Shown: positions 43,321 to 52,749 of the stretch, piece by piece | Layout of the letters: each line of letters opens with the position of its first letter | Position numbering within the stretch: position 1 is the stretch's first letter | Position numbers and translations under genes: made by a program | The notes under the pieces: model-generated | Told to the model about the DNA's origin: nothing | What the model saw: the letters and a program-made list of their open reading frames with translations, nothing else | Databases searched by the model: none | Assembly (NCBI GenBank): GCA_965229345.1 | Contig: OZ245872.1 | Location: 1,364,001-1,428,000 of the forward strand | Direction of reading: 5' to 3' | Origin: PBB1 sp965229345 | Lineage (GTDB): Bacteria > Pseudomonadota > Gammaproteobacteria > Burkholderiales > Burkholderiaceae_C | DNA length: 64,000 bases

Positions 43321-46300
43321 ATGTTTGACAAACTGATTCAATTTGCCATCGAGCAACGCTGGTTGGTGCTGCTGATGGTGCTGGGCATGGCCGCACTCGG
43401 CGTCTACAACGTCCAGCGTCTGCCTATCGACGCGGTGCCCGACATCACCAACGTGCAGGTGCAGGTCAACACTGCGGCGCCTGGCTATTCGCCGCTCGAA
43501 TCCGAGCAGCGCATCACCTTCCCGATTGAGACGGCGATGGCGGGCCTGCCGAATCTGGAGCAGACGCGATCGATCTCGCGCTACGGGCTGTCGCAGGTGA
43601 CCGTGATCTTCAAGGACGGCACCGACATCTACTTCGCGCGCCAACTCGTCAACCAGCGCATCCAGGAGGCCAAGGACAAGCTGCCGCCGGGTGTCACGAC
43701 GACGATGGGGCCGATCGCCTCAGGCCTGGGCGAGATCTACATGTGGACGGTCGAAAGCAAGCCCGGCGCGCTCAAGCCCGATGGCACGCCCTACACCGAA
43801 ACAGACCTGCGCGAAATCCAGGACTGGATCATCAAGCCGCAGCTGCGCAACGTGCCGGGTGTGACAGAAATCAACACCATCGGCGGCAACGCCAAGGAGT
43901 TCCAGATCGCGCCCGACATCGGCAAGCTGATGGCGCACGGCCTCTCGCTGGGTGATCTGGTCACGGCGCTGGAGCGCAACAACGCCAGCGTTGGCGCTGG
44001 CTACATCGAGCGCAGCGGCGAGCAGTACCTGATCCGCGCGCCCGGCCAGGTGAGCGGCATGGCCGACATCGCCAATATCGTGATCGGCGCGCCACAGGGC
44101 GTACCGCTGCGCGTGGGTGAGGTTGCCGAGGTGATGATGGGCAAGGAGCTGCGCACCGGTGCTGCCACCGAGAACGGCCGCGAGGTGGTGCTGGGCACGG
44201 TGTTCATGCTGCTGGGCGAGAACAGCCGCATCGTGTCGCAGGCAGTGGATGCGCGCATGCAGCAGATAGCCAAGAGCCTGCCTGCCGGTGTGGTTGCGCA
44301 GACTGTCTACGACCGCACGGTGCTGGTCGACAAGGCGATCGCCACCGTCAAGAAGAACCTGCTCGAAGGCGCGCTGCTGGTCATCGCGATCCTGTTCCTC
44401 TTTCTCGGCAACCTGCGTGCAGCGCTCATCACTGCGCTGGTGATTCCGCTGGCGATGCTGTTCACCTTCACCGGCATGGTGACCAACAAGGTCAGCGCCA
44501 ACCTGATGAGCCTGGGCGCGCTCGACTTCGGGATCATCATCGATGGCGCGGTGGTGATCGTCGAGAACTGCGTGCGGCGCTTGGCCCACGCGCAGACCGT
44601 TGCGGGTCGCCCACTGACGCGCACCGAGCGCTTGCACGAAGTCTTCAAGGCGTCGAAAGAAGCGCGGCGACCGCTGCTCTACGGGCAGCTCATCATCATG
44701 GTGGTGTACTTGCCGATCTTTGCGCTGACCGGCGTGGAGGGCAAGATGTTCCACCCGATGGCCTTCACCGTGGTCGCCGCGTTGCTGGGCGCGATGATCC
44801 TGTCAGTGACCTTCATCCCCGCGGCGGTGGCCCTCTTCATCGGCAACAAGGTCAGCGAGAAGGAAAATCGGTTGATGGTCTGGGCCAGGCGAGGCTACGA
44901 GCCGGCGTTGAACTGGGCCATGGCGAGCAAGCCCCTGGTGCTGACAATCGCGGTGGCGTCGGTGATCCTGAGTGGCCTGCTCGTCACGCGCATGGGCAGC
45001 GAGTTCATCCCCAGCCTGAACGAGGGTGACATCGCGCTGCACGCGCTGCGCATCCCGGGCACCAGCCTCACGCAGGCCGTCGCGATGCAGAAGGAGCTGG
45101 AGCGCGTGGTCAAAACCTTCCCAGAGGTTGACAAGATCTTCGCGAAGATCGGCACCGCCGAAATCGCGACCGACCCGATGCCGCCCAACGTGGCCGACAA
45201 CTTCGTGATGCTCAAGCCGCTGTCACAGTGGCCGGACCCGAGCCGCTCCAAAGCCGACCTGGTGGCGGCGATGCAGGAAGCGGTGATGAAGATCCCCGGC
45301 AACAACTACGAGTTCACCCAGCCGATCCAGATGCGCTTCAACGAGCTGATCTCCGGCGTGCGCAGCGACGTGGCGGTCAAGGTCTTCGGCGACGACATGG
45401 ACGTGCTCAACTCGACGGCCGGCGAGATCGCCGAGGTGCTCGAAGGCATCCCGGGCGCGGCTGACGTGAAGGTCGAGCAGACCACCGGCCTGCCGATGCT
45501 CACGATGAACATTGATCGCGCCAAGGTCGCACGTCTGGGCCTGAACGTCGGCGACGTGCAGGACGCGCTGTCGATCGCGGTGGGCGGGCGCGAGGCCGGC
45601 CTCGTCTTTCAGGGCGACCGGCGCTTCGACATCCTGGTGCGCCTGCCCGATGCGGCACGCGGCAACCTGGAGGCGATCAAGCGCATTCCGATCCGTCTGC
45701 CGGCGACCGAGAGCGCTCAGGGTGTCCAGCGTGCGGCCTACGTGCAACTCGGCGATGTGGCGACGCTGGACATCGCGCCTGGCCCCAACCAGATCAGCCG
45801 CGAGGACGGCAAGCGCCGCGTGGTGGTGACTGCCAACGTGCGTGGCCGCGACATCGGCTCCTTTGTCGCCGAAGCACAGGCTCAGCTCGAGCAGAAGGTG
45901 AAGGTCCCCACCGGCAACTGGACGACCTGGGGCGGCACCTTCGAGCAACTGCAGTCCGCCAGCAAGCGCCTGCAGATCGTCGTGCCGGTGGCGCTGCTGC
46001 TGGTCTTCATGCTGCTGTTCGCGATGTTCGGCAATTTGAAGGACGGCCTGCTGGTGTTCACCGGCGTGCCGTTCGCGCTGACCGGTGGCATCGTGGCGCT
46101 GTGGGCGCGTGACATCCCGCTGTCGATCTCGGCGGGCGTCGGCTTCATTGCCCTCTCCGGCGTGGCGGTGCTCAACGGCTTGGTGATGATTTCGTACATC
46201 CGCTCGCTGCGCGAGGAAGGCCTGCCGCTCGACCGTGCCGTCCACGACGGCGCGCTGACGAGGCTGCGCCCGGTGTTGATGACCGCGCTGGTCGCCTCGT

Positions 46301-46524
46301 TGGGATTCATCCCGATGGCACTCGCCACCGGCACCGGTGCCGAAGTGCAGCGCCCACTGGCCACAGTGGTGATCGGCGGCATCTTGTCATCGACCGCTCT
46401 GACGCTGCTGGTGCTGCCGTTGTTGTATCGCCTCGCACATGGCCGCGATGAACAGGTTGAACGGGTCGGGCAAGGCGCGATGCCGGCAACGGCGGGGACG
46501 CTCACGCCTTCGGAGGCACGATGA
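43321..46524 (+). CDS. czcA: Heavy-metal RND pump CzcA (cobalt-zinc-cadmium efflux)
   Basis: A 1067-residue trimeric proton antiporter of the HME-RND family. The fourth helix carries DFGIIIDGAVVIVEN with D402, D408 and E415, the three acidic residues known to be essential in Cupriavidus CzcA, at the same numbering. The N-terminus AIEQRWLVLLMVLGMAALG and periplasmic signatures such as ETAMAGLPNLEQTRSISRYGL are HME-type. It lacks the methionine pairs typical of Cu/Ag pumps as far as I can see, so divalent Zn/Co/Cd is likely. The last codons overlap a 17-codon reading frame that leads into the P-type ATPase gene, so the two export systems are probably co-expressed. Confidence 0.95.
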   Translation: MFDKLIQFAIEQRWLVLLMVLGMAALGVYNVQRLPIDAVPDITNVQVQVNTAAPGYSPLESEQRITFPIETAMAGLPNLEQTRSISRYGLSQVTVIFKDGTDIYFARQLVNQRIQEAKDKLPPGVTTTMGPIASGLGEIYMWTVESKPGALKPDGTPYTETDLREIQDWIIKPQLRNVPGVTEINTIGGNAKEFQIAPDIGKLMAHGLSLGDLVTALERNNASVGAGYIERSGEQYLIRAPGQVSGMADIANIVIGAPQGVPLRVGEVAEVMMGKELRTGAATENGREVVLGTVFMLLGENSRIVSQAVDARMQQIAKSLPAGVVAQTVYDRTVLVDKAIATVKKNLLEGALLVIAILFLFLGNLRAALITALVIPLAMLFTFTGMVTNKVSANLMSLGALDFGIIIDGAVVIVENCVRRLAHAQTVAGRPLTRTERLHEVFKASKEARRPLLYGQLIIMVVYLPIFALTGVEGKMFHPMAFTVVAALLGAMILSVTFIPAAVALFIGNKVSEKENRLMVWARRGYEPALNWAMASKPLVLTIAVASVILSGLLVTRMGSEFIPSLNEGDIALHALRIPGTSLTQAVAMQKELERVVKTFPEVDKIFAKIGTAEIATDPMPPNVADNFVMLKPLSQWPDPSRSKADLVAAMQEAVMKIPGNNYEFTQPIQMRFNELISGVRSDVAVKVFGDDMDVLNSTAGEIAEVLEGIPGAADVKVEQTTGLPMLTMNIDRAKVARLGLNVGDVQDALSIAVGGREAGLVFQGDRRFDILVRLPDAARGNLEAIKRIPIRLPATESAQGVQRAAYVQLGDVATLDIAPGPNQISREDGKRRVVVTANVRGRDIGSFVAEAQAQLEQKVKVPTGNWTTWGGTFEQLQSASKRLQIVVPVALLLVFMLLFAMFGNLKDGLLVFTGVPFALTGGIVALWARDIPLSISAGVGFIALSGVAVLNGLVMISYIRSLREEGLPLDRAVHDGALTRLRPVLMTALVASLGFIPMALATGTGAEVQRPLATVVIGGILSSTALTLLVLPLLYRLAHGRDEQVERVGQGAMPATAGTLTPSEAR

Positions 46525-46574
46525 ACACTCTATTGATCACGCGCATGTCGAGTCCGGCAAGGAGGTGTCTGTGA
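46521..46574 (+). other. Possible 17-codon coupling peptide between czcA and the P-type ATPase
   Basis: An ATG overlapping the czcA stop (ATGA) opens a frame reading MNTLLITRMSSPARRCL. Its stop overlaps the ATPase start (TGATG). The ATPase ribosome binding site GGAGG lies inside it. It may pass ribosomes from czcA to the next gene; it could also be chance. Confidence 0.35.
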
Positions 46575-48784
46575 TGCCACTGACGCCAGTCCCGACCAGT
46601 GCCGAGGGCAACAAGACCCCCCGCCGCTTCAAGATTGAGACGATGGATTGCGCCAGCGAGGAGTCCGAAATTCGCCGTGCGGTGGACGGCATCGACGGCA
46701 TCCGCTCGATGAGGTTTCAATTGGGAGAGCGAATCCTCACCCTCGACGCCGATCCGGACGCCACCGAACAGGCGCTTGCCGCCATCCGCAAGTCCGGCTT
46801 CGATCCGCAGGCGCTGCCGCTCCCCTCAGTGCGGAAACAGACAGCCACCCCGGCGCACGGCGAACAGGGACACGAGCACGACACTGAACATGACGACGAG
46901 CACGACCATGTCCACAGCCCAGGCCAAAGCGGCCTCGAGCGCTTGGGCGTGGCGCTGGCGCTGGCCGTCGGCGCAGAGGGAATCGGCTTCCTGGTCCCTG
47001 ACGCGCGCCTCTGGCAAGGCGTCGGGCTGGCGATGGCAGCGGTCGCCATTTGGCTGGCGGGCATCGATGTCTACAAGAAGGGAATGACGGCGCTGCTGCG
47101 CGGTCGGCTGAACATCAATGCGCTGATGACGGTGGCCGTGACAGGTGCATTCGTTATCGGGCAGTGGCCCGAAGCGGCGATGGTGATGGTGCTGTATGCC
47201 ATCGCCGAGGCAATCGAAGCGAAAGCGGTCGATCGCGCACGCAACGCCATCAAGAGCCTGTTGCAGATGGCGCCAGAAGAAGCCGCTGTGCGCCAGGTCG
47301 ACGGGTCGTGGCTGACCGTGCCGGTGGGTGACGTGGCGGTGGGCAGTGTCGTGCGCGTGCGCCCCGGGGAGCGCGTGCCGATGGATGGCATCCTCAGCAG
47401 CGGCAGCACGAGCATCGACCAGGCACCGGTCACTGGCGAAAGCATCCCGGTCGACAAGGTGGTCGGTGATCCTGTGTTCGCCGCCACCATCAACGCGACC
47501 GGCACCTTCGAGTTCGAGGTCACTGCGGTGGCTTCCAGTTCCACGCTCGCGCGCATCATCCACGCCGTCGAACAAGCGCAGGGAACACGGGCACCAACGC
47601 AAGGCTTCGTCGATCGCTTCGCGGCCATTTACACCCCAGGGGTCTTCGTGCTTGCGCTCGCGCTCGCGCTGTTGGGGCCGTTGTTGCTCGACTGGTCGTG
47701 GTTGCAGGCGATCTACAAGGCGCTGGTGCTGCTGGTCATCGCATGCCCTTGTGCGCTGGTGATCTCGACGCCGGTGACCGTGGTCAGCGGGCTTGCCGCT
47801 GCGGCGCGGCGCGGCATCCTCATCAAGGGCGGCATCTACCTCGAAGGCGCGCGCAAGCTGAAGGCCATCGCGCTCGACAAGACCGGCACCATCACCGAAG
47901 GCAAGCCCAAGCTGGTGGCCTCTGAAGTGCTGGCACCCGCCAGCGAGGTCACCCTCGCTCAGGCGGTGGCCGCCGCACTGGCAGCGCAGTCCGAACACCC
48001 GGTGTCGCGGGCCATTGCGCAGGGGTTGGCGCCATCGATGAAGCAGGTCAGCAATTTCAAGGCACTGGCTGGCCGTGGAGTGCAGGGCGAGATCGATGGC
48101 ATCAGCTACGTGCTGGGCAATCAGCGCCTGGTCGAAGAGCGGGGTCAGTGTTCACCCGCGATCAAAGCCGCGCTCAGGGCACACGAGGAAGCCGGTCGCA
48201 CCGTGACCTTGTTGGTCTCGCCCACCGGGGTGCTGGCGCTTTATGCGGTTGCCGACACCATCAAGCCGTCGTCACGAGAAGCCGTGGCATCACTGACGGC
48301 ACTCGGCATTCGCCTGGTGATGTTGACGGGTGACAACCAAGCCGTGGCCAGCGTCATCGCTCATGAGGCAGGCATCGATGAGGCACGCGGCAACCTGCTT
48401 CCCGAAGACAAGCTGTCAGCCATCAAAGCGATGCAGGCGCAGTACGGCCCGACGGCGATGACCGGCGACGGCATCAACGATGCGCCCGCGCTGGCCCAGG
48501 CCGATATGGGTGTGGCCATGGGTGCAGCGGGAACGGATACCGCCATGGAAGCGGCCGACGTGGTGGTGATGAACGACGACTTGCGTCGCATTGCCGAAGT
48601 CATCCGCTTGTCCCATGCGACGCACGCCGTGCTGTGGCAGAACATCTCACTGGCCCTCGGCATCAAGGCCGTGTTCCTGGTGCTGGCGGTCTTCGGCAAT
48701 GCGTCGATGTGGATGGCTGTTTTCGCCGACATGGGCGCCAGCCTGCTGGTGGTCGGCAATGGCCTGCGGCTGCTGCGCCGCTAA
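46574..48784 (+). CDS. cadA: Zn/Cd/Pb-exporting P1B-type ATPase (CadA/ZntA-like)
   Basis: A 736-residue inner-membrane ATPase exporting soft divalent metals. The N-terminal metal-binding ferredoxin-like domain has MDCASEESEIR rather than the usual CxxC, leaving one cysteine. A His/Asp-rich linker (HGEQGHEHDTEHDDEHDHVH) follows. Core motifs are intact: actuator TGES, CPC at C391-P-C393 in the sixth helix, phosphorylation site DKTGT (D435), HP motif in SEHPVSRA, and TGDGINDAPALAQAD. The CPC motif plus the MDC-x-x-EE domain points to the Zn/Cd/Pb subclass. The ATG at 46574 has GGAGG eight bases upstream. It probably exports cytosolic metal for CzcCBA to clear from the periplasm. Confidence 0.93.
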   Translation: MPLTPVPTSAEGNKTPRRFKIETMDCASEESEIRRAVDGIDGIRSMRFQLGERILTLDADPDATEQALAAIRKSGFDPQALPLPSVRKQTATPAHGEQGHEHDTEHDDEHDHVHSPGQSGLERLGVALALAVGAEGIGFLVPDARLWQGVGLAMAAVAIWLAGIDVYKKGMTALLRGRLNINALMTVAVTGAFVIGQWPEAAMVMVLYAIAEAIEAKAVDRARNAIKSLLQMAPEEAAVRQVDGSWLTVPVGDVAVGSVVRVRPGERVPMDGILSSGSTSIDQAPVTGESIPVDKVVGDPVFAATINATGTFEFEVTAVASSSTLARIIHAVEQAQGTRAPTQGFVDRFAAIYTPGVFVLALALALLGPLLLDWSWLQAIYKALVLLVIACPCALVISTPVTVVSGLAAAARRGILIKGGIYLEGARKLKAIALDKTGTITEGKPKLVASEVLAPASEVTLAQAVAAALAAQSEHPVSRAIAQGLAPSMKQVSNFKALAGRGVQGEIDGISYVLGNQRLVEERGQCSPAIKAALRAHEEAGRTVTLLVSPTGVLALYAVADTIKPSSREAVASLTALGIRLVMLTGDNQAVASVIAHEAGIDEARGNLLPEDKLSAIKAMQAQYGPTAMTGDGINDAPALAQADMGVAMGAAGTDTAMEAADVVVMNDDLRRIAEVIRLSHATHAVLWQNISLALGIKAVFLVLAVFGNASMWMAVFADMGASLLVVGNGLRLLRR

Positions 48785-48848
48785 CCGCTTCGTCAGGTCA
48801 ACGGTCCACTGCGCGCGGGCGCGCTGATGCAGGAGGTACGATTTTTTG

Positions 48849-48989
48849 ATGAAGACCTTGCTGCTGTTCTTCGCCACCGCCATGGCAGAGATCGTCGGTT
48901 GCTATCTGCCCTGGTTGCGGCTTAAACACGGGCGCTCTGTCTGGACTGAAGGGCGTGGTTGCCGGTCAGCCCCGCTCGGAGTCAACTGA
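48849..48989 (+). pseudogene. ynfA: Truncated ynfA (UPF0060) small membrane protein gene
   Basis: The first 32 codons read like the N-terminus of YnfA/UPF0060: KTLLLFFATAMAEIVGCYL then PWLRLKHGRSVW. The frame then diverges into unrelated sequence and stops at 48989. Complete YnfA has about 108 residues in four helices, so three quarters is lost. It follows the P-type ATPase with an AGGAGG site twelve bases before the start. The remaining 100 bp to the next gene shows no coding but several GTCA/TGACCC repeats of unclear origin. It marks the right end of the metal island. Confidence 0.7.
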
Positions 48990-49089
48990 CCCTGACGCGC
49001 CGCGACTGACCCCGTTGGCCCGAGAGGGCACAGAGCGCATGACGCCCTGGAGAAGAAGGCTGGCCCAGGCCTTGCCTGCAGAATGAGGC

Positions 49090-52000
49090 ATGGCAACCGC
49101 CGACTCCTCCGCTTCACATCCCGTTGCACCGTTGCCTCCGCTGGGCCCGGCGATCGTGCCGGAACCCGGTCAGGCCCGCGGCGAAGCGGTGCAGCGCGTC
49201 GTCAAGGTGCGCCGTGACTACAACAGCTGGGTCGCGCGCGAGTCGATGGAAGACTACGCGCTGCGCTTCACGCCGCGCAGCTTTCGCAAGTGGTCGGAAC
49301 TGCGGGTGGCCAACACCGCGTTTGGCGCCTCGTCGTTCCTGGTGCTCGAGGCGGTGGGTGCGACGCTGCTGGTCGAGTACGGTTTCGTCAACGCGTTCTG
49401 GGCCATCCTGGCCACCGGCTTGATCATCTTTCTGGCCGGGCTGCCGATCAGCCACTACGCCGCGCGCCATGGCGTCGACATGGACCTGCTGACGCGCGGT
49501 GCCGGCTTCGGCTACATCGGCTCCACCGTCACCTCGCTGATCTATGCGAGCTTCACCTTCATCTTCTTTGCGCTCGAAGCGGCCATCATGGCCTACGCGC
49601 TGGAGCTGGCGTTCGACATCCCGCCGGCGTGGGGCTACCTGGTCTGCGCGCTGGCGGTGATCCCGTTGGTGACCCACGGCGTCACGGTGATCAGCCGCCT
49701 GCAGGTGTGGACACAGCCGCTGTGGCTGGTGCTGATGATCGTGCCGTATGTCTACGTGTTCCATCGCAACCCGAACCTGCTGTCCGATCTGTCGGGCTAT
49801 GCCGGTGCCGACGGGCAGGGGGGGCAGTTCGACCTGGCCCTGTTCGGTGCGGCGATGACGGTGGGCATCGCGCTGATCACGCAGATGGGCGAGCAGGCCG
49901 ACTACCTGCGCTTCATGCCCGAGCGCACGCCGCAGAGCCGCCGACGCTGGTGGGCAGGCCTGCTGCTGGGCGGACCGGGCTGGGTGGTGCCTGGTGTGCT
50001 GAAGATGCTGGGCGGTGCGCTGCTGGCGTACCTGGCCATCAGCCACGCGGTGCCGGTCGATCGCGCAGTCGACCCGAACCAGATGTACCTGGTGGCCTAC
50101 GAGAGCGTGTTCGCGAACCAGGTGTTGCACCCCCAGACCTGGGCCATTGCCGCCACCGCGCTGCTGGTCATCGTGTCGCAGCTCAAGATCAACGTCACCA
50201 ACGCCTATGCGGGGTCGCTCGCGTGGTCGAACTTCTTCGCCCGACTCACGCACAGCCACCCGGGACGGGTGGTGTGGATGGTGTTCAACACCGTGATCGC
50301 GCTGATGCTGATGGAGCTCAACGTGTTCCAGGCGCTGGGCCAGGTGCTGGGCCTGTACTCGAACATCGCGATCAGCTGGATCATGGCGGTGGTTGCCGAT
50401 CTGGTCATCAACAAGCCGATGGGCTGGAGCCCGAAAGGCATCGAGTTCAAGCGTGCGCACCTGTACGACATCAACCCGGTCGGCGTCGGCGCGATGGGCC
50501 TGGCCTCGGTGCTGTCGATTGCCGCCTACCTCGGGCTGATGGGTCCGATGGCGCAGGCCTTCTCGGCATTGATCGCGCTGGTCACCGCCTTCGTCACCGC
50601 CCCGCTGATCGCCTGGTACACCCAAGGCAAGTACTACTTGGCGCGAGACCTTCACGCCCGCAACCCACGCGTATCGAATCAAGCCACGCCCGTGGATCCG
50701 GCTACGCCGGTCCACCAGGCGGCGCCCAGGGGCCACAAGGAGGCCCCTTCGGGTCCATGGGGCAGGAGCGCAGCGACTGGGGGGCTGTCAACCTGCACCG
50801 TTTGCGAACGCGACTATGAAGGCGAGGACATGGCCTACTGCCCGGCCTACCTCGGCTCGATCTGCTCGCTGTGCTGCTCGCTCGACGCGCGCTGCAACGA
50901 CATGTGCAAGCCGCAGGCGAGCTGGTCGGCGCAGTGGCAGTCGGTCGGCCGCAAGCTGCTGCCCCGCGGTGCCTGGGTACGCCTCAACACCGAGCTGGGT
51001 CGCTACCTGCTGCTGATGTCGGCGATTGCGCCACTGCTGGCGCTGCTGTTCTGGATGATCTACCGCCAGCAGCTGAGCACGTTCGATACGCCGGACGCCA
51101 AGCTCGCCACCGCGCTCGGCATGGGTTTCGTCAAGGCCTATGCCGGCCTGATCGTCGTCACCGCGATCGTCGGCTGGTGGCTGGTGCTGACGCACCAGAG
51201 CCGCCAGGTCGCGCAGGAGGAAAGCAACCGCCAGACGCATGCGCTGAACGAGCAGACCGGGGTGCTGCGCGACGAGATTGCCTCGCACCGTCGCACCGAC
51301 GAAGCGCTGCAAGAGGCCAAGCGGCTGGCCGACACCGCCAACCAGGCGAAGAGCCGCTACATCACCACCATCAGCCACGAGCTGCGCACGCCGCTCAACA
51401 GCATCATCGGCTACGCGCAGCTGCTCGACGAAGACGATGCGATTCCGGCGCACCGCAAGCAGGCGGTCAGCGTGATCCGGCGCGGTGGCGACCACCTGCT
51501 GTCGCTGATCGAGGGCACGCTGGACATTGCGCGCATCGAAAGCGGCCGCTTCGCGCTGGAGGTCAAGCCGATGCGGCTGCGCGACTGTCTGAACGAAATG
51601 ACCAGCCTGTTCGCCCTGCAGGCCGCCGGCAAGGGCATCGAGTTCCGTCATGCGGTGGCCGATGGCGTGCCCGAGCTGGTGCGCACCGACGAGAAGCGAC
51701 TGCGCCAGATCCTGATCAACGTGCTGGGCAACGCGGTGAAGTTCACCTCGCAGGGGCATGTGGTCTTCCGGGTCAGTCATTCGCGCCAGATGGCGCTGTT
51801 CGAGATCGAGGACACCGGCCCGGGCATCGCGCCTGACGAACTGGGGCAGATCTTCGAGCCCTTCGCCCGCGGCTCGGCCCTCGGCGGTGGCGCCTCGGGC
51901 GCCTCGGTCGGCAGTACCGGTCTGGGCCTGACCATCAGCAAGATGCTGACCGACGTGATGGGTGGCGAGATGACGGTGGGCAGCGTGGCCGGCCCGGTGC

Positions 52001-52749
52001 CGCGCACCGGCACGGTGTTCCGCATCCGCCTGTTCCTGCCGGAAGTGCGCGCCGAGGCGGCTGACGGTATCGACCTGCCACGCACCCAGCGCATTGGCTA
52101 CACGGGTGTGCGGCGGCGGCTGCTGGTGGTCGACAACGAGGAGATCGACCGCGAGCTGCTGCGCAACGTGCTGGAGCCGCTGGGCTTCGAGTTGCGGCAG
52201 GCCGCCTCTGGCACGGAGTGCCTGGATCGCTTGCGCGATTTCAGCCCCGACGCGATCCTGATGGACCTGGCGATGCCGGGCATCGATGGCTGGGAAACCA
52301 TCCGCCGCATCCGCGCCGAACAGCTGAGCGACGCACCGATCGCGATCGTGTCGGCCAATGCGTTCGAGAAGGGCACCGACAACATCGTGGGCATCCCGGC
52401 CGAGGACTTCATCCTGAAGCCGGTGCGCAAATCGGAGCTGCTCGATTGGCTGGGCCGCGTGCTGGCGCTGCAGTGGCTGGAGGTGCCGCAGCGCGCTGCC
52501 TTGAGCGCGGTTGCGGTGCCCGCGGCCGCGCCCGTCGAGCCGATGGTGCTGCCGTCGCCAGAGCGTTTGCGCAGCCTGCAGGAAATGATCGAGCTCGGCT
52601 ACTTCCGCGGCATCGTCAAGCAGCTCGACGAGATCGCGGCCAACGACCCGGGCACCGCACCCTTCGTCCACCACATGCGCCAGCTCGCGCAGCAGTTCCA
52701 GCTCGACGCGATGACCGGCGTGATCCGCAAGGCCCAGGATGCTGCCTGA
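49090..52749 (+). CDS. NCS1-type permease fused to a hybrid histidine kinase
   Basis: A 1219-residue multidomain sensor. Residues about 40-530 are a 12-helix permease of the cytosine/purine/allantoin (NCS1) type. A linker (about 535-566) contains an in-frame palindromic insert. A cysteine cluster at 569-606 is written CTVC, YCP, CSLCC, CNDMC. Two more helices (about 636-654 and 680-698) and a coiled coil lead to the kinase box TISHELRTPLNSIIGY (His763) and a HATPase domain (NVLGNAVKFTS, DTGPGIAP, GLGLTIS). A receiver with D1059 and a C-terminal helical domain follow. It would couple substrate binding or uptake to phosphorylation of the LuxR-type regulator whose gene overlaps its 3' end by 11 bp. 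The ligand is unknown. Confidence 0.9.
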   Translation: MATADSSASHPVAPLPPLGPAIVPEPGQARGEAVQRVVKVRRDYNSWVARESMEDYALRFTPRSFRKWSELRVANTAFGASSFLVLEAVGATLLVEYGFVNAFWAILATGLIIFLAGLPISHYAARHGVDMDLLTRGAGFGYIGSTVTSLIYASFTFIFFALEAAIMAYALELAFDIPPAWGYLVCALAVIPLVTHGVTVISRLQVWTQPLWLVLMIVPYVYVFHRNPNLLSDLSGYAGADGQGGQFDLALFGAAMTVGIALITQMGEQADYLRFMPERTPQSRRRWWAGLLLGGPGWVVPGVLKMLGGALLAYLAISHAVPVDRAVDPNQMYLVAYESVFANQVLHPQTWAIAATALLVIVSQLKINVTNAYAGSLAWSNFFARLTHSHPGRVVWMVFNTVIALMLMELNVFQALGQVLGLYSNIAISWIMAVVADLVINKPMGWSPKGIEFKRAHLYDINPVGVGAMGLASVLSIAAYLGLMGPMAQAFSALIALVTAFVTAPLIAWYTQGKYYLARDLHARNPRVSNQATPVDPATPVHQAAPRGHKEAPSGPWGRSAATGGLSTCTVCERDYEGEDMAYCPAYLGSICSLCCSLDARCNDMCKPQASWSAQWQSVGRKLLPRGAWVRLNTELGRYLLLMSAIAPLLALLFWMIYRQQLSTFDTPDAKLATALGMGFVKAYAGLIVVTAIVGWWLVLTHQSRQVAQEESNRQTHALNEQTGVLRDEIASHRRTDEALQEAKRLADTANQAKSRYITTISHELRTPLNSIIGYAQLLDEDDAIPAHRKQAVSVIRRGGDHLLSLIEGTLDIARIESGRFALEVKPMRLRDCLNEMTSLFALQAAGKGIEFRHAVADGVPELVRTDEKRLRQILINVLGNAVKFTSQGHVVFRVSHSRQMALFEIEDTGPGIAPDELGQIFEPFARGSALGGGASGASVGSTGLGLTISKMLTDVMGGEMTVGSVAGPVPRTGTVFRIRLFLPEVRAEAADGIDLPRTQRIGYTGVRRRLLVVDNEEIDRELLRNVLEPLGFELRQAASGTECLDRLRDFSPDAILMDLAMPGIDGWETIRRIRAEQLSDAPIAIVSANAFEKGTDNIVGIPAEDFILKPVRKSELLDWLGRVLALQWLEVPQRAALSAVAVPAAAPVEPMVLPSPERLRSLQEMIELGYFRGIVKQLDEIAANDPGTAPFVHHMRQLAQQFQLDAMTGVIRKAQDAA
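50693..50748. repeat. Pair of palindromes forming an in-frame insert in the kinase gene
   Basis: TGGATCCGGC-TAC-GCCGGTCCA (50693-50714, near-perfect) and AGGGGCC-ACAAGGA-GGCCCCT (50728-50748, perfect 7-bp stem) lie within the permease-kinase reading frame. They encode a Pro/Ala/Gly-rich linker. The pattern resembles dispersed intergenic stem-loop repeats of related genomes rather than normal protein sequence. Confidence 0.65.
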
